A DNA stretch of 64,000 bases from Zygnema cylindricum (GCA_037447655.1 JBBHKE010003275.1:57501-121500), one strand, 5' to 3'; shown: positions 12,170-24,482, counted from the stretch's first letter. A program made the numbers and translations. The notes: generated by a model from the letters alone, not told the origin.

Positions 12170-13459
12170 AAACTGACAGCAATCTTGTTATATTAAATTT
12201 CTATAGCTCCAGTTCCTGCTCTGGTACAGGTTCTGGGACGGAGTTTGTAGCTTTATTATAGTTGTTGGCTAAGTATAAATGCCAGCATGAGCTTCGGTAG
12301 TTGATAGTGCTCCTTAGTTTTTTGTCTCTTTTTTCTAGTCTTTAGGCTGACATTGGTTGTTCCCAGACAATTTTGATGGAATATTGTGAATAATATGTGT
12401 TCATTCGAATGAACATAGTGTTGTAAGTCTGTATTGTCGCATTCTACAATGTTTGTATGTTTTCACGCATATGGTGGGCTGCATTGGAAACTGTTGACTC
12501 TTTTGTCTTCAAGAATACAACTCACTAGACGTACTTGCATTTTTGAGTGCAGGTATTTTTAAGTGCAGGGATTTTAAAATATGTTGGTCGTTGGTTTGGT
12601 AGTTTTGGTAAGCTCTGGTACTTTGTTGCTGCTTTTTTGTAATTCACGTATAGTACGTGTATAGTATGGGGTAAGAATATGTATGTTTCCAATAGTCTTT
12701 GGACAGTAAACATATGGTTCACGGGGATACGACTGATGGCAAAACCGACATCGTAGTTTGTCTAATCGACGCGATGTCTATGTGTCATTGTGATTTTTCG
12801 TATTTTCCTTTCTTTTGTTTCCTTGCACTCGGATGGAATATAGGTGCGTGCTTTTGATACAGCTTATGATAGTATGCTCTGAAAGGATTACTGTTCTTTC
12901 AGCAAGTATAATGCCGCAGGTACAAATGTTAAACTGATTAGCACGAGACCATTTTACTGGTGGATTTTGAATAGTCTCGATTACAGTCGAGTGCCAAACG
13001 TGCTTATGCAACATTCAGATCAAACTAATCAACAGCGTAGAGCAAGTAAAACCAGCAGTATTTTTCAATGGGTGTTGCTACGTTTTCTTTTATTTATGGG
13101 TATCATCTCAAATGAACATAGCAGATTGCGCCAGAATCTGACCGTTCAATAGCTCAACTTTGAGATGATCGTAATGTCCGTACCGTTAATTCTATTACTC
13201 TCCACGATACGTTAATGCACAGTTATCATATCTGAATGCCTTGTCAAATGATGTGACGCGCATCACTTCAGCACATCGCTGATCGCTATTGGAGTCTACA
13301 GTAGAGCCAATCAAACCCTAAAAAATCCCTGTTACTTTGATTTCTTGTACGAAATTGCGCACAAGTTATATTTGGCGCATATACAGGAGATGTATCATAC
13401 AATATGAACGTATTTTGAGTCATTTGCTCCAAACCCGAAAGTTCAAACAATCAAGTAAC
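12170..13459. other. 3' untranslated/intergenic DNA, no gene seen
   Basis: AT-rich sequence after the stop codon of the YLPM1-like gene. It should include the 3' UTR, but I could not fix a polyadenylation site. No ORF with recognisable protein features is present. Confidence 0.6.
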
Positions 13460-13462
13460 TTA

Positions 13463-14158
13463 GGGCGTGTCCCCATGTAACCGATATTTTGAAACGTTAT
13501 TTTGGAATTTAGTGCTGATTTTACGGTGTACTTTTCAAAGTGTGCCTATGTGAATCGTTACTTGCGCGTTCATTATTTTGAATATGTGGCAGCTGTACAT
13601 GTCGCCAATACTTGCGAAACCCAAACTGCTGACATTTGTAGACGCCGACGGTCTCGGAACAAACTGCGGACATTTGTACGCCGCAAAGAGTTCCTGACAT
13701 ACTGGGACAACTGTCGACGCCGACTGTCATTTGTTGACGCCCACACGTGAACGACATAAGCAATCGCCTACGTCTACAAAATGACATTTGTAGACGCCCA
13801 CAAGTGGACAACATAAGCAAACGGACAAACAATTTTTTTTTCGTGTATTCTCCCAACTGCAAAAAAACAAATGAGACCTTTTGACGCGTGCAACCCAAGA
13901 TTTATATTCGTCAATAGGGTAGTATTTTGATTAAAAGCAGGTCACGATTTGATTTCATTGCAAGTGTGAAGATGAGCTGGAAGTGGGTCGCGATGATAAT
14001 ACTGCCAAATTGCCGTACCTTTCAAGTTCCAAGATGACGCAAAATGTATTTGAGTTTTTGCCCATTTTTCGTACGGCGTAATATTTTCAAGTAGGAAGTC
14101 CCATTTTCTGTGTAAACGACGGGAAAAAACCCTTACTTGAACACATGGGGACACGCCC
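13463..14158. mobile_element. PIF/Harbinger-type MITE
   Basis: This 696-bp element has perfect 16-bp inverted termini (GGGCGTGTCCCCATGT and its complement) flanked by TTA at 13460-13462 and 14159-14161. A 3-bp TTA duplication with GGGC-type termini is characteristic of PIF/Harbinger. No transposase is encoded. The left half contains several degenerate copies, some inverted, of a unit like CATTTGTAGACGCC, at about 13630-13805. Confidence 0.88.
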
Positions 14159-14161
14159 TTA

Positions 14162-15719
14162 GTGTTGCACATTGAAATCTCGATGACGATGTGAAATATT
14201 GAGACCGATAGCGAAAATTATTGATATCGACATTACGACTAGTGACTTGTATTTACAATTCGTACATTCCGCAGATTCCTTGCATTTTGGACATTCAAGA
14301 GTGCAGCTCCACAGAGGTCCCTTTTGCATAATACACTTGCATGAAATGCCCAAAAAATAATGAATGTGCGAATGGAGCAAATGCATTGTTTATAAAATGT
14401 GTTGACCCACTTTGCCTTTAGAATAAAAAAAACCCTAAAAACATGTTAACAATGAACAATCACAAATTCACAATTCACGTCCCTTCTTTCATTTTTTTCC
14501 GTAGAGCGAAAAGTGTACGAAGATTACAAAAAGTTCAAAATCATGAAAAATAATGAATATTCTTAGAAAAGTCAAAAAAATCACGAGTGGAACTCCTAGG
14601 CTCAGCTCCATTTAAACCTTTCTGGTTGTTTTCAAAACCACGATGAACAGCAACGATAAAGCTGTGAAAGCTTAATGATTGTGAGCAGCAGGGGGGTGTA
14701 TTTTATTAAGCGCAATCTATAAAAGAATGTACCAAATTTGCGCGTTAAAACTTGGGTGAACTTCCTTATGCGTCGCAAAAAATAAACTGATTCCCCTAAT
14801 TCGGGAATCGATCTTAAAATTAAGACAGCGTAAAAAACAAGTATTTCCGTTCTTCTCGTAGTTTTTTTATGTTTCTTTGTATCGGCGACGCGGCGCATTT
14901 TGACGACAGCAGCTAAAATTATACTCCATTTATGCAACGGAACTTGCTTTATTTGTTTTATATTGCCCTGCTTGTAATTTTTCAGTTTTGGCCATGCCAC
15001 CCCTTTTGAACCCGGACTCATAGCTTGTTCCCACCGGAAAAAAAAATCACTTCAGCAACAGACGGGCGTTCGAATAATGTACGGATTTCCGAGCACCGAC
15101 TTTTTTGTTTTCGGAAAATTTCGGAAAACCATACAAACTAACGCCACTTCCCCATCAGGCGCTGACAGTAATGTTACGGATAGGTTTATTGGCACTAATA
15201 TTTCGTTCACTTCTCCATCATTTCGTGTCAGCAATGGAATCTATCGCGCACGTGCTTTCTTTCGATTGGATGCACGTAGATTCCTGTTCTGACAGCGAGC
15301 GTCGTCAAAGATTCCAAAAGCAGAATGTCTAAAGTCGTATTCGTACAACCAGCTGCAAAATAAAATACGTGAATTTACATTTTGTACGTTGGTGTTTTGT
15401 CGTTTTACAAGCGGTGTACAATTTCTACGTTCTTGTTTTGTCGTAACCAAATCGGAACTTTGAAGACAGTAGGCGCAACAAATTCCGGTTGACGATGGAT
15501 GGTGGTGGAGGCGTCACAGTACATTCTTCAACAAACTTTTATTGGTGGTTATCGTCGTATCTGATTCCCACCTGTCTGAAGGCGCGTGGCATATGTCCGA
15601 AGGCGCGTGGCTCGTCAAGACATTTTACGTTTTACACGTCTAGCCATTTACCGGACGAAGTGACCTTTTGCTTTGAAAACTCATAATCGGACGGTCGATG
15701 TTATCGCCCAAAAGTTTGG
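14162..15719. other. Intergenic AT-rich DNA, no supported gene
   Basis: No conserved protein was found on either strand. TAGTGTTGC at about 14160 resembles a hAT terminus, but no partner end was located. The short ORFs here look like chance. Confidence 0.5.
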
Positions 15720-15870
15720 AGAATCTTGACAAATCTCCAGTAATCATGTTTAAAAAAAAAAAAAAAAAAACAGTATGGCCGTGTACGAAAATGAGCTAGA
15801 TCCGTTCTTAGTGCACTTTATCCAGTAATGAACCTCACTTTTCGCCTGATGGAGGTTCACCCTTAATTTG
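15720..15870 (+). repeat. Dispersed repeat, second copy at 57130-57290
   Basis: The segment has GGAGAATCTTGAC, a poly-A run, CAGTATGGCC, then CGCCTGATGGAGGTTCACCC. The same ordered blocks with substitutions recur at 57130-57290. This is probably the end of an unidentified non-autonomous element. Confidence 0.6.
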
Positions 15871-17470
15871 TAGTGTTATGTATCGCTAAAAAACTTATCG
15901 CAATAACACCGATACTAGTAGTAAGCGGTTATCGAACGGTAAGAGGTCGCGATATATCTGTCCGAGACCAACAAATTCTATATCGGCGATAACTTCAAAT
16001 ATATATAGTACGCATACTATAGTACTTTAAAAACTGCTATATTACATTATTTACATTATATAGCGTAGCATGCTACATATAGCAATTTTTTCCATATCTA
16101 TTTAACCGATAATTATGACGGACAGCGCAGCACGTAAACGCAGACAAATTTAAAATAATACTTCATAGTTCTAAAACTATACTATCAAAACGATAAAATT
16201 AAAATACATTGTTAAATTTGAGAATCAAACTTTTAAAAAAACCAAACGAACAAACGAACAGAGCAAAATGAATCCTCGATGTCCAATTCGTACGGATTTC
16301 AATTTTTTTACGAAAATTACGTAATATTCAATTTTATCATACTTTTTGTAAAATTCGTATAAATTTCGCTGTACGGCCATGTACAAAAACATACGGAAAG
16401 CGTAATCTTAGAAAATCCTTAATAATCTTAAAAAGTACGGAGAATTATCAGAAATATACAAAATTGTATGAAAGTGTACCCTAAAAAACATAACAGTACG
16501 AAATATCTACGGCAGACGTACTGAAATATAAGGGAACGTACGGCAATGTACCTTGGATACCCTAAAAAATCGCGTAAAATATCCCTAATATGAACGATCA
16601 TAGACAGACACTGTACGTAATTGTAAAAATATTGTACAAGTACAAAGTAAAGTACGCATTTTATTTACTTTTCTTCATCGTTTGATGCTTACCATACGTA
16701 GTATTCGTTCGTTTATACTGTGCGTAATATGCATACGAGGCATCTATGGACTGAACACATTTGTCAGACTGCGGCCACTTACATCCACCATATTTATCTG
16801 TAAGGTCCGTACACTTATCGCGGATAGTTATTGATATTGGTGTTATTGCCGATAATAACCGATAAATATCGTATTTTATCCCCCACTCTTGCCCCACTCT
16901 TCCCCCCTCCCCCCTGCCCCCCTCCTGATAGGCGTAACACAAAATTAGAGTGCAAAGTACAGCCAAAGCATTCATAACATTTGAGAGAGAGAGCCCACAG
17001 AAGCCAATGTATTCTATAGAAGTTTTCCCCATAAATAGTTATCTACCCTCTCCCTCTAAGCTGCAGTATATAGTAGTATAAATGTAACGTCACTATATCA
17101 AACCATAAAACCAAACCAAAACATTAAGTGCTTACCAAGCGCCTACCAATCAAATCGCGACTACACACGAAACTACATAGTACTGAAGTACTAAACATAC
17201 GTACACTCAAAACCAACCAAAGTAAAACCAAAACGTACACACCAAAAGACAACTAATCCTGGTCGTCGCAAAACGGAATCTACGCGTGACAAGGAATCAA
17301 CGAAACAATCTACGAGTCATAATGAATTTAAACAAATCAAGACCACGCGTTTGACGTAAAGACAAACTATTCGGTCGCGGGACAGACCGCGACGACTAAT
17401 TATAATTTTGACTCTAACAGTCTTGCTCTCAAACTTGTAATCATTATATCAATCCTAACTTAGGTCTCCC
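15871..17470. other. AT-rich repeat debris; right part is probably the 3' LTR of the oldest copia element
   Basis: The segment is rich in GTACG/TACGT words and ATCGATAT-type words like those of the hAT MITE, but no clean termini were found. Immediately to the right, minus-strand copia RNase H remnants end in a purine tract (TTTTGAGGGGAG on the minus strand, near 17470). This implies that the adjoining sequence is that element's 3' LTR, too decayed to delimit. Confidence 0.35.
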
Positions 17471-18977
17471 CTCAAAAGTATATCAAAAGCCGCGACTTAA
17501 GTCAACATATCCGCTGCTTCCTCCAACATCAAAACATACAAAACTTCAACCTCTTTTGATGCGACCAAATCTCGCACAAAATGCCATTGAACCCTTATAT
17601 GCTTTGTCTTTTTGTGAAAGACAAAATTCTTTACCAACGCCATGGAACTCATACTACAAAAAAAAAATTTTTAGACATCCAATAGAAATTCCCAATTCTC
17701 GAAGTAACTCCGTAATCTAAATCGACGCTTTAGAAGTGTGACAAGCAGCCATACACTTCCGTTCGGTCAAACTTAATGTGACAGTTGGCTGAAGTCATGA
17801 ACTCCAAGAAACTACCCCGCCGCCAAAAACAAAAACATAACCAGACGTTGTCTTTCTTGTGTCAAACTCGCTACCCCAATCTGCATCACAATATCCCACG
17901 CCCTCCAAAGACGTCCGTCCACATCGGAATATCAAACCCATATCAACCATATCTGCAAGGTACTGAAATATCCTCTTGACGGCCTCCTAATGAATCTTTT
18001 TGGGCGCCTGACAAAATTTGCTTACGACAAAAACTGCAGCCGAAATATCTGGTCACGTGGCCACACTCAAATACATCAAACTCCCAACGGCCTCACAATA
18101 GGGCACGTGGACAGTTTCCTCCTCAAATTTGTGATATTGAATTTTGGAATCAATTGGTGTCAAAAGTGACTTAGAATCCAATATGGCAAATTTTGTCTGT
18201 CCTTCTCTACAATATTGCGTTTGCGTTCAATTTAATATCACCGTTGTCACACCTTAAGACTTCCACGCCAACTATATATTGTACGTCACCCAAATTTGTA
18301 ACTTTAAAATGTAACTGTAGGTAATCTTTTAATTTCGCGATTTGCGTCAACTTATCGCATATCATCAAAAAATCATTCACATAGATGAAAAAGATTATTT
18401 GACCCCCCCCCCTCACCTTTTACATAAACTCCACAGTCTGAAACTGTTCGTACAAATCCAAATTCGATTAGGACTTTGGGCAAACGTAAGTACCAAGTAC
18501 TTGGAGCTTGCTTAAGTTCGTACAAAGACCTTCGTAGCCGCCATATCTTCCCCTCATTTGACACTACTCCCTCCGGAACTTTTATATAAACCTCCTCCTC
18601 TAAATCACCATTCAAAAACGATGTTTCTACGTCCATTTGGTGAATATGGTTTTTGCCGGCAGTGGCAATAGCAATAATCATCCTCAAAGAATCAAACTTC
18701 ACTACCGGTGCATATGTTTCCGTATAATCTACTCATTCTTGTTGTTGAAAGCTCCTACAAACTAGCAAATCCTAATGCTTCACTATTTTCCCCGATGCAC
18801 CAATTTTAGTTTTGAAAATCCACTTCGCTTCAATAGCTTTTTCACCTTTTGTTAGGCTTACCTCCTCAAGTTTTCGGTTGTCGATAATAGATTGAAGTTC
18901 CCATTCCCACGCCGGTTTCTAGTTCTTCTCCCAATCGCATGATTGTTGTGCTTCCACATACGATTGCAAATCGCCTG
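17471..18977 (-). pseudogene. pol: Degenerate copia pol (RT and RNase H), oldest layer
   Basis: Minus-strand frames with many interruptions resemble copia pol. Around 18373-18702 there is an MDVETSFLNGDLEEEVYIKVPEG block (motif typical of copia RT, HQMDVKTAFLNG). At 18207-18416 there is YVND in place of the catalytic YVDD. Near 17500-17650 are fragments of the RNase H tail with the ADML motif. The element was split by copia-1; its upstream continuation is at 24190-24352. The altered active site and stops show that it is dead. Confidence 0.7.
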
Positions 18978-18982
18978 ACATA

Positions 18983-20013
18983 TGTAACTCTGAGACCTCC
19001 ATAGGACCTCAGAGTAGGCAGCTCACACGAAGCCTCTAGGATAACCCTGACCCCTTTGTGTTTCAGCAAGAATAACTGCCACCCTGGCAGACCAAAACTC
19101 TGACCACCTTCACCCCTGTAAAGGCAAGACTCCTTTGAGTCTATAGCAAAAAGAATCTCTGAATTTGCTCCCCTGAGCTGTAAGTTATGAAGGGTCAAAG
19201 TTGACCTTTTGTACAAGAGCTCTGTGGGAGAGAGGGTCTAATCAATCAATTTTTTCTAAGTCCTATCTCTCTCTAAAACTCAACTACTGAAGTACGGCAC
19301 CAATCATAATAGTGTATCGTACATAAAGGTACATGTACCGTTGTACTTTATGTATGGATATTGTACAACATGGCCAAAAAGTCGACATATGTCATTTTTG
19401 GATTCGTTCTTGGAATCCCAGGAGATGTCGTAATCCAATGTGATTGTGCCACGTGGCAATTGACGTGACGTCAACCGCAAACCGCCAAAAACCTATTCCA
19501 CGATCTCGGCATGCTTCGTGGCCGTCCGATTAAGCCGGGTTACAATCGTGACTGTCATAAATACTTCCGCAGTATTTCTTTCGCTTTCTTTACAAAATGC
19601 GCAGTATTCGTTTCGAATGTTCCGTACGCCGTACTTTATAAACTGTATCTATGTTTAAAGATCTCGTTAAATGAAATAGACTACGTGTTAAGATTTAAAT
19701 AACTATCAAACCATACACCTCCAAGCATGATGGCAGACTAAATGGCTAAGGCTACAGGCTAAAAGTGGACTATAGGTACCCGGTTTAAATCCTGGGTCCG
19801 TCAATTTATATTTTGGTAAATCTACCAAAATCTACAACCCGTAACTCTATCTCTAATCAGCATAGGCAGCCATGGCTTTAGCTCCCTCTTCAACCTTCAG
19901 TGACTACGACAAGTGTGGGAGCTGAAGAGAGAAGTTAGAGGCAGACTGCCTCTGCTTCTTTTCTGCATTTTGCAAAACCTAGAAAATACTAAAATAACCT
20001 TTTTATTTCTACA
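18983..20013 (-). repeat. 3' LTR of copia-1 (family 1)
   Basis: The LTR has TG...CA ends, 1031 bp; on the minus strand it starts TGTAGAAATAAAAAGG and ends GAGTTACA. A minus-strand purine tract (AAAATAAGGGGAG) abuts its start at 20014. The LTR contains a tRNA-like 76-nt segment on the opposite strand. Confidence 0.92.
19728..19803 (+). other. tRNA-like cassette inside family-1 LTR (antisense to the element)
   Basis: This 76-nt segment has an A-box-like start (TGGCAGACTAAATGG) and a B-box-like GGTTTAAATCC. The outer 7 nt (TGATGGC / TCCGTCA) can form 6 of 7 acceptor pairs including one wobble. The same segment is at 23899-23974 in the other LTR. Divergent but recognisable versions occur in the family-1 LTRs at 26655-26740, 42125-42205 and 63190-63270. 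The anticodon arm is poor, so it is not a functional tRNA gene. It may be a tRNA-derived insertion fixed in the LTR. Confidence 0.5.
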
Positions 20014-20026
20014 CTCCCCTTATTTT

Positions 20027-20989
20027 CTAGTCACTCTTTATTTTAAGACCACACTTCTCCCGGCAGAAAATTAGTTTAGTGGAAGGAACAGGTTTGGTCA
20101 TCATATCAGCTACCATTTCACTATCTGGTATATACTCCAAACTGATTATTTTGTTTTCTACTTTCTCCCTAACAAAGCTAAGCCTAATGTCCATGTGTTT
20201 GGCTTTAAAGTGATGTTTAGGATTGGCAGAAATGGCAATGGCAGCCTGATTATCACAAAACACTTTTTGGACACCACTCTTAAGTTGACCAAGCTCACCA
20301 AGCAAAGACTTGACCCACATTAATTCTTTTACAGCAGAGCAAGAAGCCATGTACTCAGCCTCCATGGTGGACTGGGCAATGACCTTTTGCTGTTTGCTGC
20401 TCCAGCAGCAAGCCCCATCACCCACATACAATACATATCCAGATGTGCATCTCTTCATAGCAGCATCCCCATAGCTGGCATCACTCCAAGTGGTGATGTC
20501 AGTATTTTTCCCACCCAAATGCAACCATAGATCCCTAGTTCCTATGAGATATCTAAGGACTCTCTTAGCTACCTCCCAATCTTTCTTAGTGGGAGCATTC
20601 AGACTCCTACTTAGTACTCCTACAGCTGCGGCTATGTCCAGACAGGTAGAATTCATGAAATATATTAGGCTGCCCACTACTTGTCTATAAGGGATGGTCT
20701 GCATAAATCTTTTCTCTTCCGGGCCTACCTCATCATCTAAGATTATAACTCCCTTTTCCTCACTCCCCTCACTTCCCTTCTTTAAATCCATAGGAGTGGT
20801 ACAACTATTAGCCTTGTCCATTTGGAATTTTTCTAACATGTTTCCAATGGCCTTTTTTTGAGTTAATCTGATTATCTTTCTCTCTCTGTCCCTTTCTACC
20901 TGAATTCCCAAAATATACCTTGCTTCTCCCATATCCTTCATCTCAAATCTTCCTTCTAAATCATTTTTCAACTTATTTATTTTATCCAT
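20027..20989 (-). pseudogene. pol: Copia-1 RT C-terminus and RNase H
   Basis: A 320-residue open frame: GEARYILGIQVERD (RT end), then NSTCLDIAAAVGVLSRS, WSDASYGD and STMEAEYMA, KELMWVK, FCDNQAAIAI and KHMDIRLSFVREK, the standard copia RNase H blocks. Catalytic Asp/Glu/Asp positions appear present (SDAS, EAEY, DNQA). It ends just before the polypurine tract and 3' LTR. The frame is open here, but the element's pol is broken upstream. Confidence 0.88.
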
Positions 20990-21999
20990 AGATTTACTTC
21001 AAACAAGCAAATCATCGCAATAAATTGCAATAAAAATAATTCCTTCCTCATCTTCAAACAAATATATAGAGTGATCTGAAATGATCGGAATATATCCCAA
21101 ACCTGTAAGAAACTCATCGAGCTTCTTGTTCCATTACCTGGGCGCTTGTTTCAGCCCATACAAAGATTTGATCAATCGGCATACCTTGCTTTCCTCCCCT
21201 TGCTCCACAATTCCTTCGTGCTGTCGCATAAAAATTTCCTCTTCCAACTCTCCATGTAGGAAGGCCGTCTTGATGTCCATCTGATGCACTTCTATGTCTT
21301 CTGCAGCCGCCATACTGAGAAGTATCCGAACCGAAGGAAACCTAACGACCGGAGCAAAAGTCTCCTCGTAGTAATTCCCTCTTTTTGGGTAAATCCTTTC
21401 GCCACTAACCGAGCCTTGTAGCGCTCAATGGTGTTATCCGGGTTGAGTTTCAGCTCAAATACCCACTTACACCCAATTAGCTTTCTGTCAGGAGGACAAT
21501 CCACCAATTCCCATGTATCGGCCGCCATAATTGAGGCCATCTCCTCATTTATGGCTGTTTTCCACCGGTTTCTTTCAGGACAAGTCATTGCCTCATTATA
21601 AGTTTGAGGTTCATCGGGGTGAGACAGTTTGGTTACCTTATTGTTAACTTGTCTCTCTTGCAGTCTTTTGCTGCTTCTTCTTCCTCCCTCAAACTCCGTT
21701 GCCGGAATAGATGGTTCTCTTGGAATTTTCCGAACAGTTTCTACTTCTCCCCTATCCCTTGATTCCGGGTCGATTTCCACCACGTCTTCCGCTTCGGTTG
21801 GAGTTAATACAAGGGGTTCCACACTTGGGTCCTTCTCGATCTGATCCGTACCTGCAAGATCATCATCTTCTTGAAATCCTGGATAGTTAGGAAGCTGAAA
21901 GTCATCAGAATTTTCTGACTCAAATCTGATCTTGACTGTCCTTGTATGCTTAAAGGGATCAATAGATTTTCGTTCATCCATAACCACTAGATGCTTCAC
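20990..21999 (-). pseudogene. pol: Copia-1 integrase tail and reverse transcriptase, frameshifted
   Basis: From 21999 leftward come an acidic linker, NRWKTAINEEMASIMAADTW, then KWVFELKLNPDNTIERYKAR and VAKGFTQKEGI, all typical of the copia RT N-terminus. A frameshift follows near 21370. The next RT blocks (HQMDIKTAFLHGE, LYGLKQAPR) are readable in another frame to about 21120. The active site reads YCDD rather than YVDD, followed by an in-frame stop near 21000. No functional RT can be made from this copy. Confidence 0.85.
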
Positions 22000-22014
22000 T
22001 AGAATAATATCCTC

Positions 22015-23172
22015 TCATTTGAGATCATAGACTCTATATCCTTTTACATCTTCATCATATCCTAGTAGATATCCTGGTTTTCCTTTTGGGTCTAACTTCC
22101 AGTTTGACCGATCTGTGTCTAAACTGAACACTTGACTACCGAAAACCTTTAAGTGTGAAACATCTAGTTTTCGGCCTGTCCATCTCTCATTAGGTGTTTG
22201 GCCTTTTACTGGTGAAGTAAGAACTCTATTTTTGAGATAATTTGCACAGTTCATTGCTTCGGCCCAAAACTTCTTTCCTATCTTCTTATCCGACAGCATA
22301 CTCCTAGCACTATCACTCAGTGTTCTATTTAATCTTTCAGCTATACCATTCTGCTCAGTATTTTCAGGAACTGTCTTTTGGTGTTGCACTCCATCTTCTC
22401 TCAAAAAATCCTCAAACTGGTTAGAGGTATACTCTCCACCATTGTCACTCCTTACTCTCTTGATTGAGGTTTCATGGAGTTTTTCACTCCATGCTTTATA
22501 TTGTTTAAAGCATTCTTGAGCCTTTGACTTATTTTTCAAAAAATACACCCTGGAATACCGAGACCAATCATCAGTGATAGTCATCATAAATCTCTTTCCC
22601 CCGGGTGATGGCACTCTGGCCGGCCCCCAAATATCTGTGCGTACTAAATCTAGAATCTTTTCTCCCTTATAGGTTGCAGTTTTTGGGAAGGGTAACCTGT
22701 GTGCTTTACCTTGAGCACATCCACTACAATCACTTAGATTCTCACTTTCACCGAACTGAATCCCTTCCACTACTCCCATCTTTTTCATCTCTCTTAACTT
22801 ATCTAGATTCACATGGCCAAGCCTCTTATGCCACAACATTATATCATGAACACCAGCATAATAAAGTTTCTTCTTTTCATTGCTTAAAATCAGCCTAAAT
22901 ATCCCTTGGCTACCTTTTTCAGCAGTGAAATAAACTTCCTCCTCAAAGCTAGCAGTAAAGACTCTTTTCCTAGTGCTAGTATGAAAACCCTTATCATCTA
23001 AAACAGACGTAGAGATGAGGTTTTTGTTCAGCTCAGGAATAAACAACACATCGGAGAATGTAACTATAGATGTCTTTCCTTCTACTAACACTTTTAGATC
23101 TACCGATCCTACAAGAGTAGTAGTGACTATCCTCCCATCCCTCTCTCTCTCTTGTAACTCTGAGACCTCCAT
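22015..23172 (-). pseudogene. pol: Copia-1 integrase with truncated protease, fused to the 5' LTR
   Basis: This 385-residue frame has its first residues encoded by the LTR itself. Then come VLFIPELNKNLISTSVL (end of the protease region), a zinc-binding HHCC set (HKRLGHVNLDKL...CSGCAQGK), and a DDE core: D in DIWGPARVP, D in RSDNGGEYTS, E in EQNGIAERLNRT. The C-terminus has the GKPGYLLGYD and KGYRVYDLK motifs. A stop separates it from the RT frame. The start lies inside LTR sequence, so this is a deletion junction rather than a natural gene start. Confidence 0.88.
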
Positions 23173-24184
23173 AGGACCTCAGAGTAGGCAGCTCACACGA
23201 AGCCTCTAGGATAACCCTGACCCCTTTGGGTTTCAGCAAGAATAACTGCCACCCTGGCAGACCAAAACTCTGACCACCTTCACCCCTGTAAAGGCAAGAC
23301 TCCCCTGAGTCTATAGCAAAAAGAATCTCTGAATTTGCTCCCCTGAGTAGTAAGTTATGAAGGGTCAAAGTTGACCTTTTGTACAGGAGCTCTCTGGGAG
23401 AGAGGGTCTAATCAATCAAATTTTTCTAAGTCCTATCTCTCTCTAAAACTCTATCTTCTGAAGTACGGCACCAATCATAATAGTGTATCGTACATAAAGG
23501 TACATGTGCCGATGTACTTTATGTACGGATATTGTACAACATGGCCAAAAAGTCGACACATGTCATTTTTGGATTCGTTCTTGGAATCCCAGGAGATGTC
23601 GTAATCCAATGTGATTGTGCCACGTGGCAATTGACGTGACGTCAACCGCAAACCGCCGAAAACCTATTCCACGATCTCGGCATGCTTCGTGGCCGTCCGA
23701 TTAAGCCGGGTTACAATCGTGACCGTCATAAATACTTCCGCAGTATTTCTTTCGCTTTCTAAACAAAATGCGCAGTATTCGTTTTGAATGTTCCGTACGC
23801 CGTACTTTATAAACTGTATCTATGTTTAAAGATCCTGTTAAATGAAATAGAATACGTGTTAAGATTTAAATAACTATCATACCATGCACCTCCAAGCATG
23901 ATGGCAGACTAAATGGCTAAGGCTACAAGCTAAAAGTGGACTATAGGTACCCGGTTTAAATCCTGGGTCCGTCAATTTATATTTTGGTAAATCTACCAAA
24001 ATCTATAACCCGTCACTCTATCTCTAATCAGCATAGGCAGCCATGGCTCTAGCTCCCTCTTCAACCTTCAGTGACTACGACAAGTGTGGGAGCTGAAGAG
24101 AGAAGTTAGAGGCAGACTGCCTCTGCTTCTTTTCTGCATTTTGCAAAACCTAGAAAATACTAAAATAACCTTTTTATTTCTACA
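23153..24184 (-). repeat. 5' LTR of copia-1 (family 1)
   Basis: A 1032-bp LTR with TG...CA ends, nearly identical to 18983-20013. No primer-binding site follows it; the sequence passes straight into pol. The tRNA-like cassette is at 23899-23974. Confidence 0.92.
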
Positions 24185-24189
24185 ACATA

Positions 24190-24352
24190 TTATCGCATAA
24201 TAATTGCTATAAGAGGAAATCTTCCTCCCTAGCCACCGAAACATAATAATAAGAATTTTCAATATTCCCTTTACCGTCAAAAGAAAGACAAGCCTTATTT
24301 TCCCGCATAATCCTCATCGGCTCAAATTCTTTCTCCTCCTTTGCAAGTCCTT
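24190..24352 (-). pseudogene. Upstream fragment of the oldest copia element
   Basis: It continues the minus-strand copia remnant of 17471-18977 on the other side of copia-1. Readable protein is short and interrupted. Assigned mainly because the ACATA duplication joins the two pieces. Confidence 0.45.
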
Positions 24353-24482
24353 TGCAATTCTGAGACCTCCATAGATCCTTAGATTGGGCGGCTCACACAA
24401 AGCCCCTAGGATAACCCTGACCCCTTTGTATTTTAACAAGAATAAATGCCACATTCGCAGACAAAAAAATTGACCACCTTCA
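24353..24482 (-). repeat. Family-1 LTR, left part (split by copia-2A)
   Basis: It starts TGCAATTCTGAGACCTCC, matching the end of the copia-1 LTR, and breaks off at ACCACCTTCA. The homologous LTR sequence resumes at 37930, after copia-2A. Confidence 0.82.

Larger units (their letters stand above)
18978..24189 (-). mobile_element. Copia-1: young but internally deleted Ty1/copia element
   Basis: Two nearly identical LTRs (18983-20013 and 23153-24184) enclose part of pol on the minus strand. The flanking 5-bp duplication is exact: ACATA at 18978-18982 and 24185-24189. Order on the minus strand is 5' LTR, integrase, linker, RT, RNase H, polypurine tract, 3' LTR. The 5' LTR joins directly to the middle of the protease/integrase region, so the primer site, gag and the protease active site are missing. 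The LTRs differ at only a handful of positions, which suggests recent insertion. It landed inside an older copia pol copy. Confidence 0.93.

Noticed and set aside
14160-14400. Second hAT element beginning TAGTGTTGC
   Set aside because: No matching inverted end or 8-bp duplication could be located.
16661-17032. 123-codon minus-strand ORF
   Set aside because: No conserved motif; it lies in AT-rich repeat debris with homopolymer-derived codons.
19728-19803. Functional tRNA gene
   Set aside because: The anticodon arm does not fold well and the segment is duplicated with the LTRs; reported only as a tRNA-like cassette.
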